Shown: positions 1 to 6,048 of the stretch, in pieces
How positions within the stretch are numbered: the first letter of the stretch is position 1
Layout of the letters: every line of letters begins with the position of its first letter
DNA from: an uncultured Ruminococcus sp.
GTDB taxonomy: Bacteria; Bacillota; Clostridia; Oscillospirales; Ruminococcaceae
DNA length: 8,782 bases
NCBI GenBank assembly: GCA_937898375.1
Contig: CALEJX010000058.1
Coordinates: 1 to 8,782 of the forward strand
Direction: 5' to 3'
Translations under genes and position numbers: made by a program
The notes under the pieces: model-generated
What the model was told of the DNA's origin: nothing
The model's input: only the letters and a program-made list of their open reading frames with translations
The model's database searches: none

Positions 1-31
1 TGTTACTCAGTAAAACAATTTAATATCTTTA

Positions 32-60
32 ATTATACTACATAATTCTATAAAATGCAA
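32..60 (-). promoter_or_regulatory. Leftward sigma-A-type promoter for a gene beyond the left edge
   Basis: On the minus strand a TTGCAT -35 box (60-55) is followed after exactly 17 nt by a perfect TATAAT -10 box (37-32). Transcription would start near position 25 and leave the window. No other signal explains the region, and the spacing is ideal. The gene it serves is not visible. Confidence 0.5.
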
Positions 61-141
61 CCTTTTTTATTAGTTCATATAAGTAGTTTTTGGCTCATTC
101 TCTCCATATATGACCATTTTGAAACAATGAAAATATGAACG

Positions 142-155
142 TTAAAACGTTTTCG
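142..155. promoter_or_regulatory. Possible LacI/CcpA-family operator (cre-like palindrome)
   Basis: The 10-bp perfect palindrome AAAACGTTTT (144-153) lies in the 14-mer TTAAAACGTTTTCG. It has the central CG and flanking A/T arms typical of LacI-family and CcpA (cre) sites, with about two mismatches to the usual cre pattern. A second AACGTT (138-143) abuts it. It is roughly 85 bp upstream of the -35 box of the leftward promoter. In AT-rich DNA this could arise by chance, so it is only a candidate. Confidence 0.25.
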
Positions 156-396
156 AGTGCCTTAATGTTCAAATTTTAATATAGATAAATAATGATATGT
201 ATGCCTTTATGGACAATGCCAAAATTATTGAAATAATGTAAATTGTTTAAAAAGCATACATAGTCATAAAACAAAGAATATCCCAAAACGCAGAAATTAA
301 CAAAGTATCAATAGGTAAACATATTCATATTTTGGTATAGCCTGCATACTCAATAAACATGCCGTATCTTAATAAGCATATGCCGTAAAAAGGCGT

Positions 397-436
397 AAAA
401 AAAGGCTCTGCAAACGTTTTTTACAGCTTGCAGAGC
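397..436 (-). terminator. Intrinsic terminator of the MFS transporter gene
   Basis: Read on the minus strand, GCTCTGCAA (436-428) pairs with TTGCAGAGC (413-405) to give a 9-bp stem with a 14-nt loop. It is followed, after one C, by seven Ts (403-397). The stem begins only 5 nt past the MFS stop codon. The plus-strand side has no equivalent T run, so it is unidirectional. Confidence 0.85.
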
Positions 437-441
437 GAATA

Positions 442-1599
442 TCATTTGTTTTTGTGACAAAGCTTTTCGGTTTTTGATACCATCACAAGGAGAAGTATAA
501 AGAAAAACGCAAGATAAACAGGCATGAGTTTAAGGCTCACATTGTTTGCTATAAGACCGAAAACAGGGGGCATGAAAGTCGAGCCAACATAAGCGCTCGC
601 CATTTGGATACCGATTATTCCCTGAGAGTTCTCAGCCCCGAAGTTTGACGGCGTAGAGTGTATGATGCAAGGATAAACAGGCGCACACCCAAGCCCTATT
701 ACCACAAAGCCTACCATAGAAGCCGCTCCCATAGGCAACGCAATAAGGATAACGCCAAACAGCGCAATAGTCGTTCCAAGGCGTATCATTCTGTTGTCAC
801 CAAGCTTGTCAGAAATAAATCCCGAAAGAAAACGTCCCACTGTTATGCCGATAAAGAAAAGCGAACCGAAAGCCGCCGCCTTGTCTTTTGATATGCCCCT
901 TGTGCCCTCCAGATAGCTGCTTGCCCAAAGCATGGTGGTTGCTTCAGCGGCGCAGTATGCGTAAAATCCTATAAGCAGTGTAGGCACACCCTTTATCTTG
1001 AGCGCACCACGCAGTCCAAGAAGCGGCTTATCCTCTTCCGTGGCGGCAGGGTCTTTGTTTACCTTCCAAAGAGGCATTGCAATAAGTATCACCGCAAGTA
1101 TGCCGAATTGTATGTAAGAAACGTTTCTGTATCCACCCGACCAAGAGGAGTGTGTCAGCGCATAGCTCATTATATAAGGACTTATGATAGTGCCAACGCC
1201 CCAAAAGCAGTGTAACCAGCTCATGTGCCTTGAATTATAGTAAAGGGCAACATAGTTGTTGAGGGCGGCGTCAATAGCCCCTGCGCCAAGACCGTAAGGT
1301 ATACCCCATAAGCACATCTGCCAAAACTGTCCCACAGTGGAAAAGCCAAACAGCGCAATAGCAGTAAGCAAAACGCTCACCGCCACTACAGCCCTAGTTC
1401 CGAACTTTTTTGTGAGCCGTTCAGACATAAGTCCCGATATGATAGTTCCTCCTGCGATTATCATTGAAACTATCCCCATGTAAGACAGCGGAACATCAAA
1501 ATCCACACGGATAGTAGGCCAAGCCGACCCCAACAGCGAGTCAGGCAGACCAAGGCTTATAAAAGCAAGATAAATAACAGCCAAAAGCAGTGTATACAT
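442..1599 (-). CDS. Major facilitator superfamily transporter (sugar/fucose permease-like)
   Basis: An integral membrane protein of 385 residues, the usual size of a 12-helix MFS carrier; the substrate is unknown. Visible marks are a hydrophobic N-terminus with the GLPDSLLGSAWP segment (about residues 17-28), an MFS loop 2-3 motif (SERLTKKFGTR, about 59-69) and its repeat in the second half (ISDKLGDNRMIR). A charged central linker (KVNKDPAATEEDKP, from about residue 180) joins the two six-helix halves. The ALNNYVALYY and MSWLHCFWGVG segments resemble fucose-permease-type (COG0738-like) MFS proteins, which is recognition from memory rather than a search. The start is taken as ATG at 1599, because GAGG (1610-1607) lies 7 nt from it; the in-frame GTG at 1602 would be only 4 nt away. 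It has its own promoter and terminator and so is monocistronic. Confidence 0.88.
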   Translation of the reverse strand: MYTLLLAVIYLAFISLGLPDSLLGSAWPTIRVDFDVPLSYMGIVSMIIAGGTIISGLMSERLTKKFGTRAVVAVSVLLTAIALFGFSTVGQFWQMCLWGIPYGLGAGAIDAALNNYVALYYNSRHMSWLHCFWGVGTIISPYIMSYALTHSSWSGGYRNVSYIQFGILAVILIAMPLWKVNKDPAATEEDKPLLGLRGALKIKGVPTLLIGFYAYCAAEATTMLWASSYLEGTRGISKDKAAAFGSLFFIGITVGRFLSGFISDKLGDNRMIRLGTTIALFGVILIALPMGAASMVGFVVIGLGCAPVYPCIIHSTPSNFGAENSQGIIGIQMASAYVGSTFMPPVFGLIANNVSLKLMPVYLAFFFILLLVMVSKTEKLCHKNK

Positions 1600-1632
1600 C
1601 ACAAAACCTCGTTTCTTATGAAAACTTATTGC

Positions 1633-1661
1633 AGTATATCACAGCGGCAATGCAAAGTCAA
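1633..1661 (-). promoter_or_regulatory. Promoter of the MFS transporter gene
   Basis: The minus strand carries TTGACT (1661-1656), a 17-nt spacer and TATACT (1638-1633), each box differing from consensus at one position. Transcription would start near 1626, giving a short leader of about 27 nt before the ATG at 1599. It lies downstream of the terminator at 1705-1738, so the transporter is set up as its own unit. Confidence 0.75.
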
Positions 1662-1704
1662 GGGGATAGCCTGTGAAAAAATTGTGGCAAATGTGTTACG
1701 CCGT

Positions 1705-1738
1705 AAAACAAAAAGAGCAGGACATTTTACGCCTGCTC
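1705..1738 (-). terminator. Intrinsic terminator closing the aroK-side transcript
   Basis: On the minus strand GAGCAGG (1738-1732) pairs with CCTGCTC (1721-1715) around a 10-nt loop. It is followed by TTTTTGTTTT (1714-1705). It sits about 165 nt past the aroK stop and just before the MFS promoter, so it separates the two leftward units. Confidence 0.8.
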
Positions 1739-1780
1739 AGTAAATCAAAATCATCTTATATCATGTGACCACGCACATTC

Positions 1781-1804
1781 GTAGGGGCGACCTTTGGTCG
1801 CCCG
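1781..1804 (+). repeat. GTAGGGGCGACC palindromic repeat, copy 1
   Basis: A 24-nt unit of the form GTAG + 8-nt arm + 3-nt loop + 8-nt arm + G. The arms GGGCGACC and GGTCGCCC pair perfectly around the loop TTT. It forms the left end of an inverted pair with copy 2, 58 nt apart. Short GC-rich hairpins of this kind resemble REP/MITE-type interspersed repeats. Confidence 0.85.
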
Positions 1805-1862
1805 CTATTATCGTCCGCCCAATCTAATTCCTTGAATGTTATAGTCGTTCGGCTGTTATCAT

Positions 1863-1886
1863 CGGGCGACCTCAGGTCGCCCCTAC
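1863..1886 (-). repeat. GTAGGGGCGACC palindromic repeat, copy 2 (inverted)
   Basis: The same unit on the opposite strand: arms GGGCGACC and GGTCGCCC, loop TGA when read on the minus strand, with the GTAG end at 1886-1883. Copies 1 and 2 face each other, so 1781-1886 is a 106-bp segment with perfect GTAGGGGCGACC termini, like a tiny non-autonomous element. It ends 15 nt from the aroK stop codon. Confidence 0.85.
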
Positions 1887-1901
1887 AGAGGGAGTGCTAT
1901 A

Positions 1902-2426
1902 TCAAACGCCTTTTCCCTGCTCAAAATCAAATTTCTTATAAAGCTTCTGTATCTTAGAAGCAATAACGATAGGCGGATAACCACCGCTTATTGCATAGTG
2001 CGAGTGAGCAAGATATAAAGGTCTGCGGTAGTCAAACCGCTCTGAAAGCTGCTCACGGGTGGAGTTGTAAGCAATAGGTCTGTTAGGGTCGTCCTTTATG
2101 CGCTCGTAGCAGGTGTTGAAATATGTGTCGATAAAAACGACCATGCCCGACTTTTTAGCCACTTCGCCGTTTTCCTCCGAAAGAAGCGCTCCTCCACCTG
2201 TTGCAACAACGCCGCCAATGTCAGCGAACGCCGCAAGAGCCTCAGTTTCAAGCTTCCTGAAATGCTCCTCGCCGTATTTGTCGAATATCTCAGGTATGCT
2301 CATTCCTGCCGTGTCCTCGATATATTTGTCAAGGTCAATGCACTTACAACCCATTTTCTTTGCCAGTATCTTTCCCACAGTAGATTTTCCGCAGCCCATA
2401 AAGCCGCACAAAAATATTGGTCTCAT
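1902..2426 (-). CDS. aroK: Shikimate kinase
   Basis: Phosphorylates shikimate with ATP to shikimate 3-phosphate, the fifth step of chorismate synthesis, in the cytoplasm. At 174 residues it matches the family. Seen: P-loop GFMGCGKST (8-16); DLD motif Asp31/Asp33 for Mg2+ and shikimate; Arg57 in the FRKLE segment; the shikimate-binding GGG at 77-79; lid region DDPNRPI with Arg116; and RRPLY with Arg134/135. The start is ATG at 2426, preceded by AAGGA with 8-nt spacing. An in-frame TTG at 2459 would add 11 residues, but they lack family character and would swallow this RBS. It lies downstream of aroE, the enzyme of the preceding step, separated by a 211-nt gap with two palindromic repeats. It is the last gene before the terminator at 1705-1738. 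Confidence 0.95.
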   Translation of the reverse strand: MRPIFLCGFMGCGKSTVGKILAKKMGCKCIDLDKYIEDTAGMSIPEIFDKYGEEHFRKLETEALAAFADIGGVVATGGGALLSEENGEVAKKSGMVVFIDTYFNTCYERIKDDPNRPIAYNSTREQLSERFDYRRPLYLAHSHYAISGGYPPIVIASKIQKLYKKFDFEQGKGV

Positions 2427-2465
2427 ATTTACTATCCTTACTATAATGTATTTTGTCAAACTAAT

Positions 2466-2489
2466 GTAGGGGCGACCTCTGGTCGCCCG
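2466..2489 (+). repeat. GTAGGGGCGACC palindromic repeat, copy 3
   Basis: A 24-nt hairpin unit with arms GGGCGACC (2470-2477) and GGTCGCCC (2481-2488) around loop TCT. It lies in the aroE-aroK gap, 39 nt upstream of the aroK start, in direct orientation with copy 4. Confidence 0.85.
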
Positions 2490-2541
2490 CTGTCACTGTT
2501 TGTCCGTCATTTCTGCCTATCGAGCAAACGCCATGTTTCAT

Positions 2542-2565
2542 GTAGGGGCGAACAGCGTTCGCCCG
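2542..2565 (+). repeat. GTAGGGGCGAAC palindromic repeat, copy 4 (covarying stem)
   Basis: Same architecture as the other copies, but arms are GGGCGAAC (2546-2553) and GTTCGCCC (2557-2564) around loop AGC. Relative to the common arm, one C-G pair has become A-T on both sides, so the stem is preserved by a compensatory change. It lies 76 nt from copy 3 in the same orientation. Confidence 0.85.
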
Positions 2566-2637
2566 TTTCTCCCAACGCATAGTGTGGTTTACCCGATAAG
2601 CCTTGTTTCTGACATTTTCATATGTCAGTATCGCAAG

Positions 2638-3486
2638 TTATTTAAAATCCTTCTCCACGGCGATCTCCATTTCGTCTATGATAGACTGAACTTCCTCGTC
2701 TGTGTATTCGTCGCCGTCCCATATCTCATGAGCGGAAACCGCCTGCCAAACAAGCATCGCCATGCCGCCTACAGCGTTCTTGCCCATAGCTTTAGCTTTC
2801 TGCATGAGCAAAGTCTCACGAGGATTGTATATAACATCAAATACCGCACCGCTCGCCTCTATGACCTCATCAGGAACAGGGCAGGCGTTCACCTTAGGAT
2901 ACATTCCCACAGGACAAGCGTTCATAAGCAGATTGTAGTGGATATCAATCGGTATCTCAGTGTTTAGAACGATAGTTATCCTAGCGTCAGACTTCATAGC
3001 CTTTATCTCTTTTTTTACCTGTTTAGCCAAAGGCATATCGCTTCCCAGCACAGCAATGTAAAGGTCAGCACCGGCAAGTGCCGCCTCTATAGCCATCATT
3101 CTGCCTACTCCGCCGCAGCCTATAAGCAGTATCTTTCCCGTAAAGTCGATGTTCATCGCACGAACAGTTCTGAGAAATCCGTCACAATCAGTGTTGTAGC
3201 CAATGTGCTTGCCGTTCTTGTTGTCGACGCAGTTCACAGAGTGATAACGCTTTGCCGACTCGTCAAGCTCGTCAGTGTAGTCGATAATGCCTATCTTGTG
3301 TGGGATAGTGATGTTGTAGCCGTTAAGGGAATTAAGATATTCTGCCTTGTCTTTAAGCTCCTCAGGCTTTACTTCAAGTATCTCATACTCAAATTCACGG
3401 TTTTTCAGCTCAAAAAGCCTAGCGTGAATAGGCGGTGACATAGTGTGTCTAAGCGTTTCTCCAAGTATAGCGTATTTTCTTGACAT
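2638..3486 (-). CDS. aroE: Shikimate dehydrogenase
   Basis: Reduces 3-dehydroshikimate to shikimate, the step before AroK. At 282 residues it is normal for the family. Seen: shikimate-binding HTMSPPIH (14-21); NITIPHK with catalytic Lys64; Asn85; NTDCDGF with catalytic Asp100; glycine-rich nucleotide loop GCGGVGR (123-129); NACPVGMYP (189-197); DVIYNP (217-222); and GGMAMLVWQ ending in Gln248. The ATG at 3486 has AAGGA 7 nt upstream. Odd point: where NADP-specific AroE proteins carry Asn-Arg-Thr after the second Rossmann strand, this one has AVLGSD (145-150), with no arginine, so cofactor preference is uncertain. A YdiB-like quinate/shikimate dehydrogenase is a less likely alternative, disfavoured by the adjacent aroK. 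The 283-nt gap upstream contains repeats. Confidence 0.92.
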   Translation of the reverse strand: MSRKYAILGETLRHTMSPPIHARLFELKNREFEYEILEVKPEELKDKAEYLNSLNGYNITIPHKIGIIDYTDELDESAKRYHSVNCVDNKNGKHIGYNTDCDGFLRTVRAMNIDFTGKILLIGCGGVGRMMAIEAALAGADLYIAVLGSDMPLAKQVKKEIKAMKSDARITIVLNTEIPIDIHYNLLMNACPVGMYPKVNACPVPDEVIEASGAVFDVIYNPRETLLMQKAKAMGKNAVGGMAMLVWQAVSAHEIWDGDEYTDEEVQSIIDEMEIAVEKDFK

Positions 3487-3663
3487 TTTACATTCCTTCT
3501 TTATAAAAATTTTTGCATATTAATAATGTATATCTGTGGGTGAACGGCGCAATTTTTTTTGTAGGGGAGCGGCTCAATTTCTGTTTCACAGAAATGCAAC
3601 GTCCCACTCAATTTGTACTTTTTTATGATTTTATGATTTTTTTTGTCACTCTGCATTTGCCTT

Positions 3664-3687
3664 GTAGGGGCGACCTCTGGTCGCCCA
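3664..3687 (+). repeat. GTAGGGGCGACC palindromic repeat, copy 5
   Basis: Arms GGGCGACC (3668-3675) and GGTCGCCC (3679-3686), loop TCT; the terminal G of other copies is A here. It faces copy 6, so 3664-3750 forms an 87-bp segment with inverted ends in the gap between the dCMP deaminase gene and aroE. Confidence 0.85.
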
Positions 3688-3726
3688 TTGCTCATCGCCC
3701 GTTACCCCTGTATGCTTCACAAATTG

Positions 3727-3750
3727 CGGACGACCAAAGGTCGTCCCTAC
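3727..3750 (-). repeat. GTAGGGACGACC palindromic repeat, copy 6 (inverted, covarying stem)
   Basis: On the minus strand the unit is GTAG, arm GGACGACC, loop TTT, arm GGTCGTCC, then G. One G-C pair of the common stem is A-T here, changed on both sides so pairing is kept. It lies 19 nt past the stop of the dCMP deaminase gene. Confidence 0.85.
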
Positions 3751-3769
3751 ATGAGCATGACGAGCGTTC

Positions 3770-4249
3770 CTACAGCCTAATAGTTATCTCCCTATTAGTA
3801 GGCACATACCTGCGTATCTTTACCCCCGTCAGCTCAAACATCTTCTTTGAAGCCTTAACTCCGTCAGTGTCGGCGTATTTGTCCTCCCAGTAAACGACTT
3901 CCTTTATGCCGCTTTGAATGATAGCCTTTGCACATTCGTTGCATGGGAAAAGTGAAACGTATATCTTGGCGTTCTGTAAGCTTCCTGCCGCATGATTGAG
4001 AATGGCATTAAGCTCTGCGTGGCAAACAAATGGATATTTCGTGTCAAGAAACTCGCCGCTCCTGTCCCATGGCATCTCGTCATCAGAACAGCCAGTGGGC
4101 ATACCATTGTAGCCTACCGACAATATCTTGTTGTCCTGAGAAACTATGCACGCCCCTACCTGCGTGTGAGAGTCCTTGCTCCTCTGCGCAGACAGCAGTG
4201 AAATGCCCATAAAATATTCGTCCCATGATATGTAGTCATTGCGTTTCAT
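3770..4249 (-). CDS. Deoxycytidylate (dCMP) deaminase, ComEB-type
   Basis: A cytosolic zinc enzyme of the cytidine/deoxycytidylate deaminase fold that converts dCMP to dUMP, feeding thymidylate synthesis. The protein is 159 residues. Seen: zinc ligand His77 and catalytic Glu79 in CHAELNAI, zinc ligands Cys103 and Cys106 in FPCNECAK, and the substrate-side motif GYNGMPTGCSDDEMPWDR (46-63) typical of dCMP deaminases. Together these separate it from cytidine and tRNA-adenosine deaminases. The start is ATG at 4249: AAGGCGG lies 8 nt upstream, and the next upstream ATG (4288) would overlap the lipoprotein gene and add an unconserved 13-residue tail. It is 19 nt downstream of the lipoprotein gene, so probably co-transcribed with it and fabD. 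The TAG stop lies within a TGTAGG sequence that may be a decayed copy of the local repeat. Confidence 0.93.
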   Translation of the reverse strand: MKRNDYISWDEYFMGISLLSAQRSKDSHTQVGACIVSQDNKILSVGYNGMPTGCSDDEMPWDRSGEFLDTKYPFVCHAELNAILNHAAGSLQNAKIYVSLFPCNECAKAIIQSGIKEVVYWEDKYADTDGVKASKKMFELTGVKIRRYVPTNREITIRL

Positions 4250-4268
4250 TTTATACACCGCCTTTTTA

Positions 4269-4796
4269 TCAGGTATCTTCATCATCAATGTCTGATATGC
4301 TCAGCATCGTAACCTTGCCGTCATCATCAAAAAAGAAAGTTGCCGCAAAGCCCCTTTTCTTGTATTTCCATGCGCCTGCGTCCGGATTGTCAGGCTCGCC
4401 GAAAGCTTTTTTCACTTCTGCCTTGTCATCGCCGCATTTTACCCCTGCAATGCTCATTCCCTTTTTGTCGGAACTGCTTTGCGCCGCACTTATCTGGCGT
4501 ATCCTCGACTTCCTGTCAATATCGTCCACACTGTCTGCTTCTACCTTCACAGTGCCTATTATACTGCCGTCCTGCATAAGCGCCACCGAGAATATCCCCT
4601 TGCCGTTTGAGTTTCCCGAAAAAGGATAATCAAGCGTGTATTCATAATCCTCGCCGATATCGTCAAGCGTGCATGGTATCTGTATATCCTTGCCGTTTAT
4701 CTTTATCTCCCACGCACATTTTCCGCAGGCGCTCAGGCAGATAAGCATTGCCGCCGCCACCGCCAACAGCAAAGCCCTTTTCATAGCCTTTCTCAT
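4269..4796 (-). CDS. Small secreted lipoprotein with SmpA/BamE-like C-terminal motif, function unknown
   Basis: A 175-residue protein not recognised as a named family. The N-terminus is a lipoprotein signal peptide: MRKAMKR, a hydrophobic run (about 8-21), then lipobox LSAC with Cys24 as the lipidation site. It is therefore expected on the outer face of the membrane. The mature part has DGSIIGTVKVEADSVDDID in the middle. Near the C-terminus are GVKCGDDKAEVKKAFGEPD and FFFDDDGKVTMLSI, a pattern of G-x-x-x-G-D...V-K-x-x-F-G-x-P followed by a beta hairpin, seen in SmpA/BamE-like folds and many Firmicute lipoproteins. That similarity is an inference. The ATG at 4796 follows GAGGGGAG and leaves 18 nt to the fabD stop; it is 19 nt upstream of the dCMP deaminase. 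Neither neighbour hints at its role. Confidence 0.8.
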   Translation of the reverse strand: MRKAMKRALLLAVAAAMLICLSACGKCAWEIKINGKDIQIPCTLDDIGEDYEYTLDYPFSGNSNGKGIFSVALMQDGSIIGTVKVEADSVDDIDRKSRIRQISAAQSSSDKKGMSIAGVKCGDDKAEVKKAFGEPDNPDAGAWKYKKRGFAATFFFDDDGKVTMLSISDIDDEDT

Positions 4797-4814
4797 TTTT
4801 CTCCCCTCGAAGTC

Positions 4815-5738
4815 CTAGCTCAGAGAAGCAAGAGCCTTTTCCATTGTGGCATTGTTCTCAATGTTCACAGCGTTCTTGCCCTTGAGAGTTTTCTTTACAA
4901 GACCCGTAAGCACTTTGTTAGGACCAAGCTCGATAAAGTTCTCATAGCCTGCCTTTTCCATTTCTGCAAGCTCAGATGTGAACTTAACAGGTGAAACAAT
5001 GTGTTTGGCAAGCATATGTGGCATATCTGAAAAATCTTCAAGTTTTGTGCCAAGAACGTTTGAATAGAAATCAACCTTTGCAGGCTTGAACTCAACCGTC
5101 TTTGCAGTTTCGATAAATTCGTCAGCCGCACTCTGCATGAGTTTTGAGTGGAAAGCAGAAGCAACGTTGAGTTTTATAGCCTTTTTCTTCATCTCCGCAA
5201 ACTTTGCGGCAGCCGCCTCGCAAGCCGCAGTGTCGCCTGCGATAACAGTCTGAACAGCTGAGTTGTAGTTTACAGGAACAACATAGCCCTCTGTCTCCTC
5301 GCATATCTTCTCGACTTCCTCCGCAGGCAGACCGATTATAGCGTACATCGAACCGCTGTTAGCCTCTGCGGCTTTCTGCATAGCAGTTGCTCTTGCCTTG
5401 ATGAGCTTGAAGCCGTCCTCGATAGTCACAACACCTGCGGCAACCATAGCGGCATATTCGCCCAAAGAGTGACCAGCCACGCCGTCAAATGTGATGCCCT
5501 CAGCCTTTGCGGCTTCAAAAGCGGCAAGTGAGCAAGCCATTATAGCAGGCTGTGAGTTCACAGTCTTGTTAAGCTCAGTGTCAGGACCGTCAAATGTTAC
5601 CGCCCTCAGGTCATATCCCAGCACCTTTTCCGCTGTATCAAAAACCGCATTTGCGGCTTCATACTTTTCGCAAAGCTCCTTAGCCATTCCTACATACTGT
5701 GAGCCCTGTCCCGAAAATAAGAAAATGTTTTTTGACAT
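4815..5738 (-). CDS. fabD: Malonyl-CoA:ACP transacylase
   Basis: Moves malonyl from CoA to acyl carrier protein, supplying the extender for type II fatty acid synthesis in the cytosol. At 307 residues it is full length. Seen: FSGQGSQ (8-14) forming the oxyanion region; nucleophile Ser91 in GHSLGEYAA; Arg116, which binds the malonyl carboxylate; NYNS (157-160); catalytic His197 in SAFHSKLM; and FIELGPNKVL near the C-terminus. The ATG at 5738 has AAAGGAG with 9-nt spacing. It is first in a leftward unit with a lipoprotein and dCMP deaminase, and divergent from fabH across a 409-nt control region. In many Firmicutes fabD lies between fabK and fabG, so its place here is a rearrangement of that common order. 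Confidence 0.96.
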   Translation of the reverse strand: MSKNIFLFSGQGSQYVGMAKELCEKYEAANAVFDTAEKVLGYDLRAVTFDGPDTELNKTVNSQPAIMACSLAAFEAAKAEGITFDGVAGHSLGEYAAMVAAGVVTIEDGFKLIKARATAMQKAAEANSGSMYAIIGLPAEEVEKICEETEGYVVPVNYNSAVQTVIAGDTAACEAAAAKFAEMKKKAIKLNVASAFHSKLMQSAADEFIETAKTVEFKPAKVDFYSNVLGTKLEDFSDMPHMLAKHIVSPVKFTSELAEMEKAGYENFIELGPNKVLTGLVKKTLKGKNAVNIENNATMEKALASLS

Positions 5739-5892
5739 AAAATTTTACTCCTTTGTGGTTAAATTTATACATAGCCGCCCGATGATATCAAAGCCGCTTT
5801 ATCTCATATCTGTAAATATCTGAAATTTATCGTCATTTATCTATTGTTTTATAATTTAATTTTTGCAAGATATTTTCAAAAATAGACACATA

Positions 5893-5921
5893 ATATTAAA
5901 TAACGCCCTAAAACTTGTGAA
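5893..5921 (-). promoter_or_regulatory. Candidate promoter of the fabD unit
   Basis: On the minus strand TTCACA (5921-5916) is followed after 17 nt by TAATAT (5898-5893). The -35 matches 5 of 6 and the -10 matches 4 of 6 consensus positions. Transcription would begin near 5887, giving a leader of roughly 150 nt. The region is so AT-rich that other weak -10 boxes exist, so this is the best candidate rather than a firm call. Confidence 0.35.
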
Positions 5922-5969
5922 AAATTCTCTAAATGTTTAAATTCATCAAGAGTTGTTCATAATTTGTTA

Positions 5970-5998
5970 TTGACGTATCTAAAAAAACAGTTTATAAT
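5970..5998 (+). promoter_or_regulatory. Promoter P1 of the fabH operon
   Basis: TTGACG (5970-5975), a 17-nt spacer and a perfect TATAAT (5993-5998): a strong sigma-A-type promoter. Transcription would start near 6005 and give a leader of about 143 nt before fabH. The 18-bp palindrome at 6023-6040 then lies just downstream of the start, where a bound protein could block elongation. Confidence 0.75.
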
Positions 5999-6022
5999 TA
6001 TAATGTTATGATATGTGTTATA

Positions 6023-6040
6023 TAGTTAAATAATTAACTA
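6023..6040. promoter_or_regulatory. 18-bp palindrome, probable operator of the fabH operon
   Basis: Two perfect 7-nt arms, TAGTTAA (6023-6029) and TTAACTA (6034-6040), flank a 4-nt centre. It lies downstream of the P1 start and over the -35 zone of P2, which is where a repressor would act. Fatty acid genes in Firmicutes are commonly controlled by FabT (MarR family) or FapR. The size and symmetry suit a MarR-type dimer, but the sequence is not a clear match to either known site. Assignment to a regulator is inference. Confidence 0.45.
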
Positions 6041-6048
6041 ATTATATT

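Larger units (their letters stand above)
1..396. other. AT-rich intergenic region, no gene seen
   Basis: No convincing coding frame, RNA gene or mobile element is visible here. The stretch is very AT-rich and contains a well-formed leftward promoter near its left end and one LacI/CcpA-like palindrome, both listed separately. A 9-bp inverted repeat (196-204 with 254-262) brackets a 49-nt spacer but has no further support. The simplest reading is the upstream region of a gene transcribed leftwards out of the window, back to back with the 3' end of the MFS gene. Confidence 0.6.

Noticed and set aside
196..262. Inverted repeat TATGTATGC/GCATACATA as an RNA structure or element end
   Set aside because: Only 9 bp with a 49-nt AT-rich loop and no neighbouring signal; likely chance.
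2427..2459. Longer aroK start at TTG 2459
   Set aside because: Would use a rare start, add 11 atypical residues and bypass a good AAGGA site placed 8 nt before ATG 2426.
2500..2967. Open frame on the plus strand across the aroE 3' end and the repeat gap
   Set aside because: It is antisense to aroE, begins in the repeat region, has no RBS and its product shows no family features. The minus-strand aroE explains the DNA fully.
3664..3750. Hairpins at 3664-3750 as intrinsic terminators or a riboswitch
   Set aside because: No T run follows either hairpin on the minus strand, and the same units occur in other gaps and both orientations, so they are repeats. No riboswitch consensus is recognisable.
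1781..3750. CRISPR array
   Set aside because: The repeats are spaced unevenly by 39 to about 1100 nt, occur in both orientations and lie between genes; no cas genes are present.
3501..3893. Open frames on either strand in the gap between aroE and the deaminase gene
   Set aside because: They are translations of palindromic repeats and AT-rich spacer (for example the RPEVAPT peptide from GGGCGACC), with no RBS or conserved sequence.
4250..4288. Longer dCMP deaminase start at ATG 4288
   Set aside because: It overlaps the lipoprotein gene end, and the added 13 residues are atypical; AAGGCGG is properly spaced for ATG 4249.
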